64,000 nucleotides of DNA from Baylisascaris procyonis (Eukaryota > Nematoda > Chromadorea > Rhabditida > Ascarididae), in NCBI GenBank assembly GCA_037389465.1, contig JAZARR010000214.1, positions 930,001 through 994,000 on the forward strand. The letters run 5' to 3'. The translations under genes were made by a program, and so were the position numbers. Under the pieces are notes generated by a model. The model had not been told where the DNA came from. It saw nothing but the letters and a program-made list of their open reading frames with translations, and did not search any database. Of this stretch, positions 63,993 to 64,000 are shown in pieces. Numbering within the stretch: position 1 is the first letter of the stretch; each line of letters starts with the position of its first letter.

Positions 63993-64000
63993 CTATACGT

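Noticed and set aside
1..64000. CRISPR arrays, operon-like gene clusters, rRNA genes.
   Set aside because: None seen. The only regular repeats are microsatellites, small tandem duplications and the coding repeats in the neuropeptide and ADAMTS genes.

Overview
The window is an AT-rich stretch of an animal nuclear genome. It has small exons, introns of a few hundred bases to 4 kb, nematode-type TTTCAG/TTTAG acceptors, many (TA)n microsatellites and a non-LTR retrotransposon fragment. An orcokinin-like neuropeptide precursor of the nlp-14 type and the intron style point to a nematode. A strongylid or hookworm-like clade V species is my inference. Nothing bacterial is present (no operons, ribosome binding sites or CRISPR).

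Layout. (1) 54-337, minus: a protein-like exon of an unrecognised gene at the left edge. (2) 6540-7680, plus: a two-exon neuropeptide precursor, complete from signal peptide to stop, with 15 orcokinin-like peptides. (3) 13609-41575, minus: a 28-kb, 23-exon ADAMTS-type secreted metalloprotease. I assembled it exon by exon. Every junction phase agrees and the sum is 3267 nt (1088 residues plus stop). It has a signal peptide, prodomain, reprolysin domain (HEMGHSLGMYHD), disintegrin-like domain, TSP1, Cys-rich domain, then four more TSP1 modules. A long His/Thr/Ser-rich linker lies between the second and third TSP1, and there is no normal spacer domain. (4) 48718-52995 or 53118, minus: a complete four-exon NAA50 N-terminal acetyltransferase. 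(5) 53423-53998, minus: an intronless reading frame broken by three stop codons. (6) 56648-63992 and beyond the edge, minus: the last eight exons (422 residues) of a larger unidentified protein. A 5'-truncated RTE-like retrotransposon with a 12-bp target-site duplication sits in its last intron.

The remaining DNA (about 0.34-6.5 kb, 7.7-13.6 kb, 41.6-48.7 kb, 54.0-56.6 kb) is mostly intergenic. I saw only short tandem duplications, possible decayed coding pieces and no convincing RNA genes. The genes share no obvious pathway. The neuropeptide is a secreted signalling precursor, the ADAMTS an extracellular-matrix protease, and NAA50 a cytosolic, ribosome-associated enzyme.

Gene models here rest on reading splice sites and protein motifs by eye. 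No alignment, search or transcript data were available.
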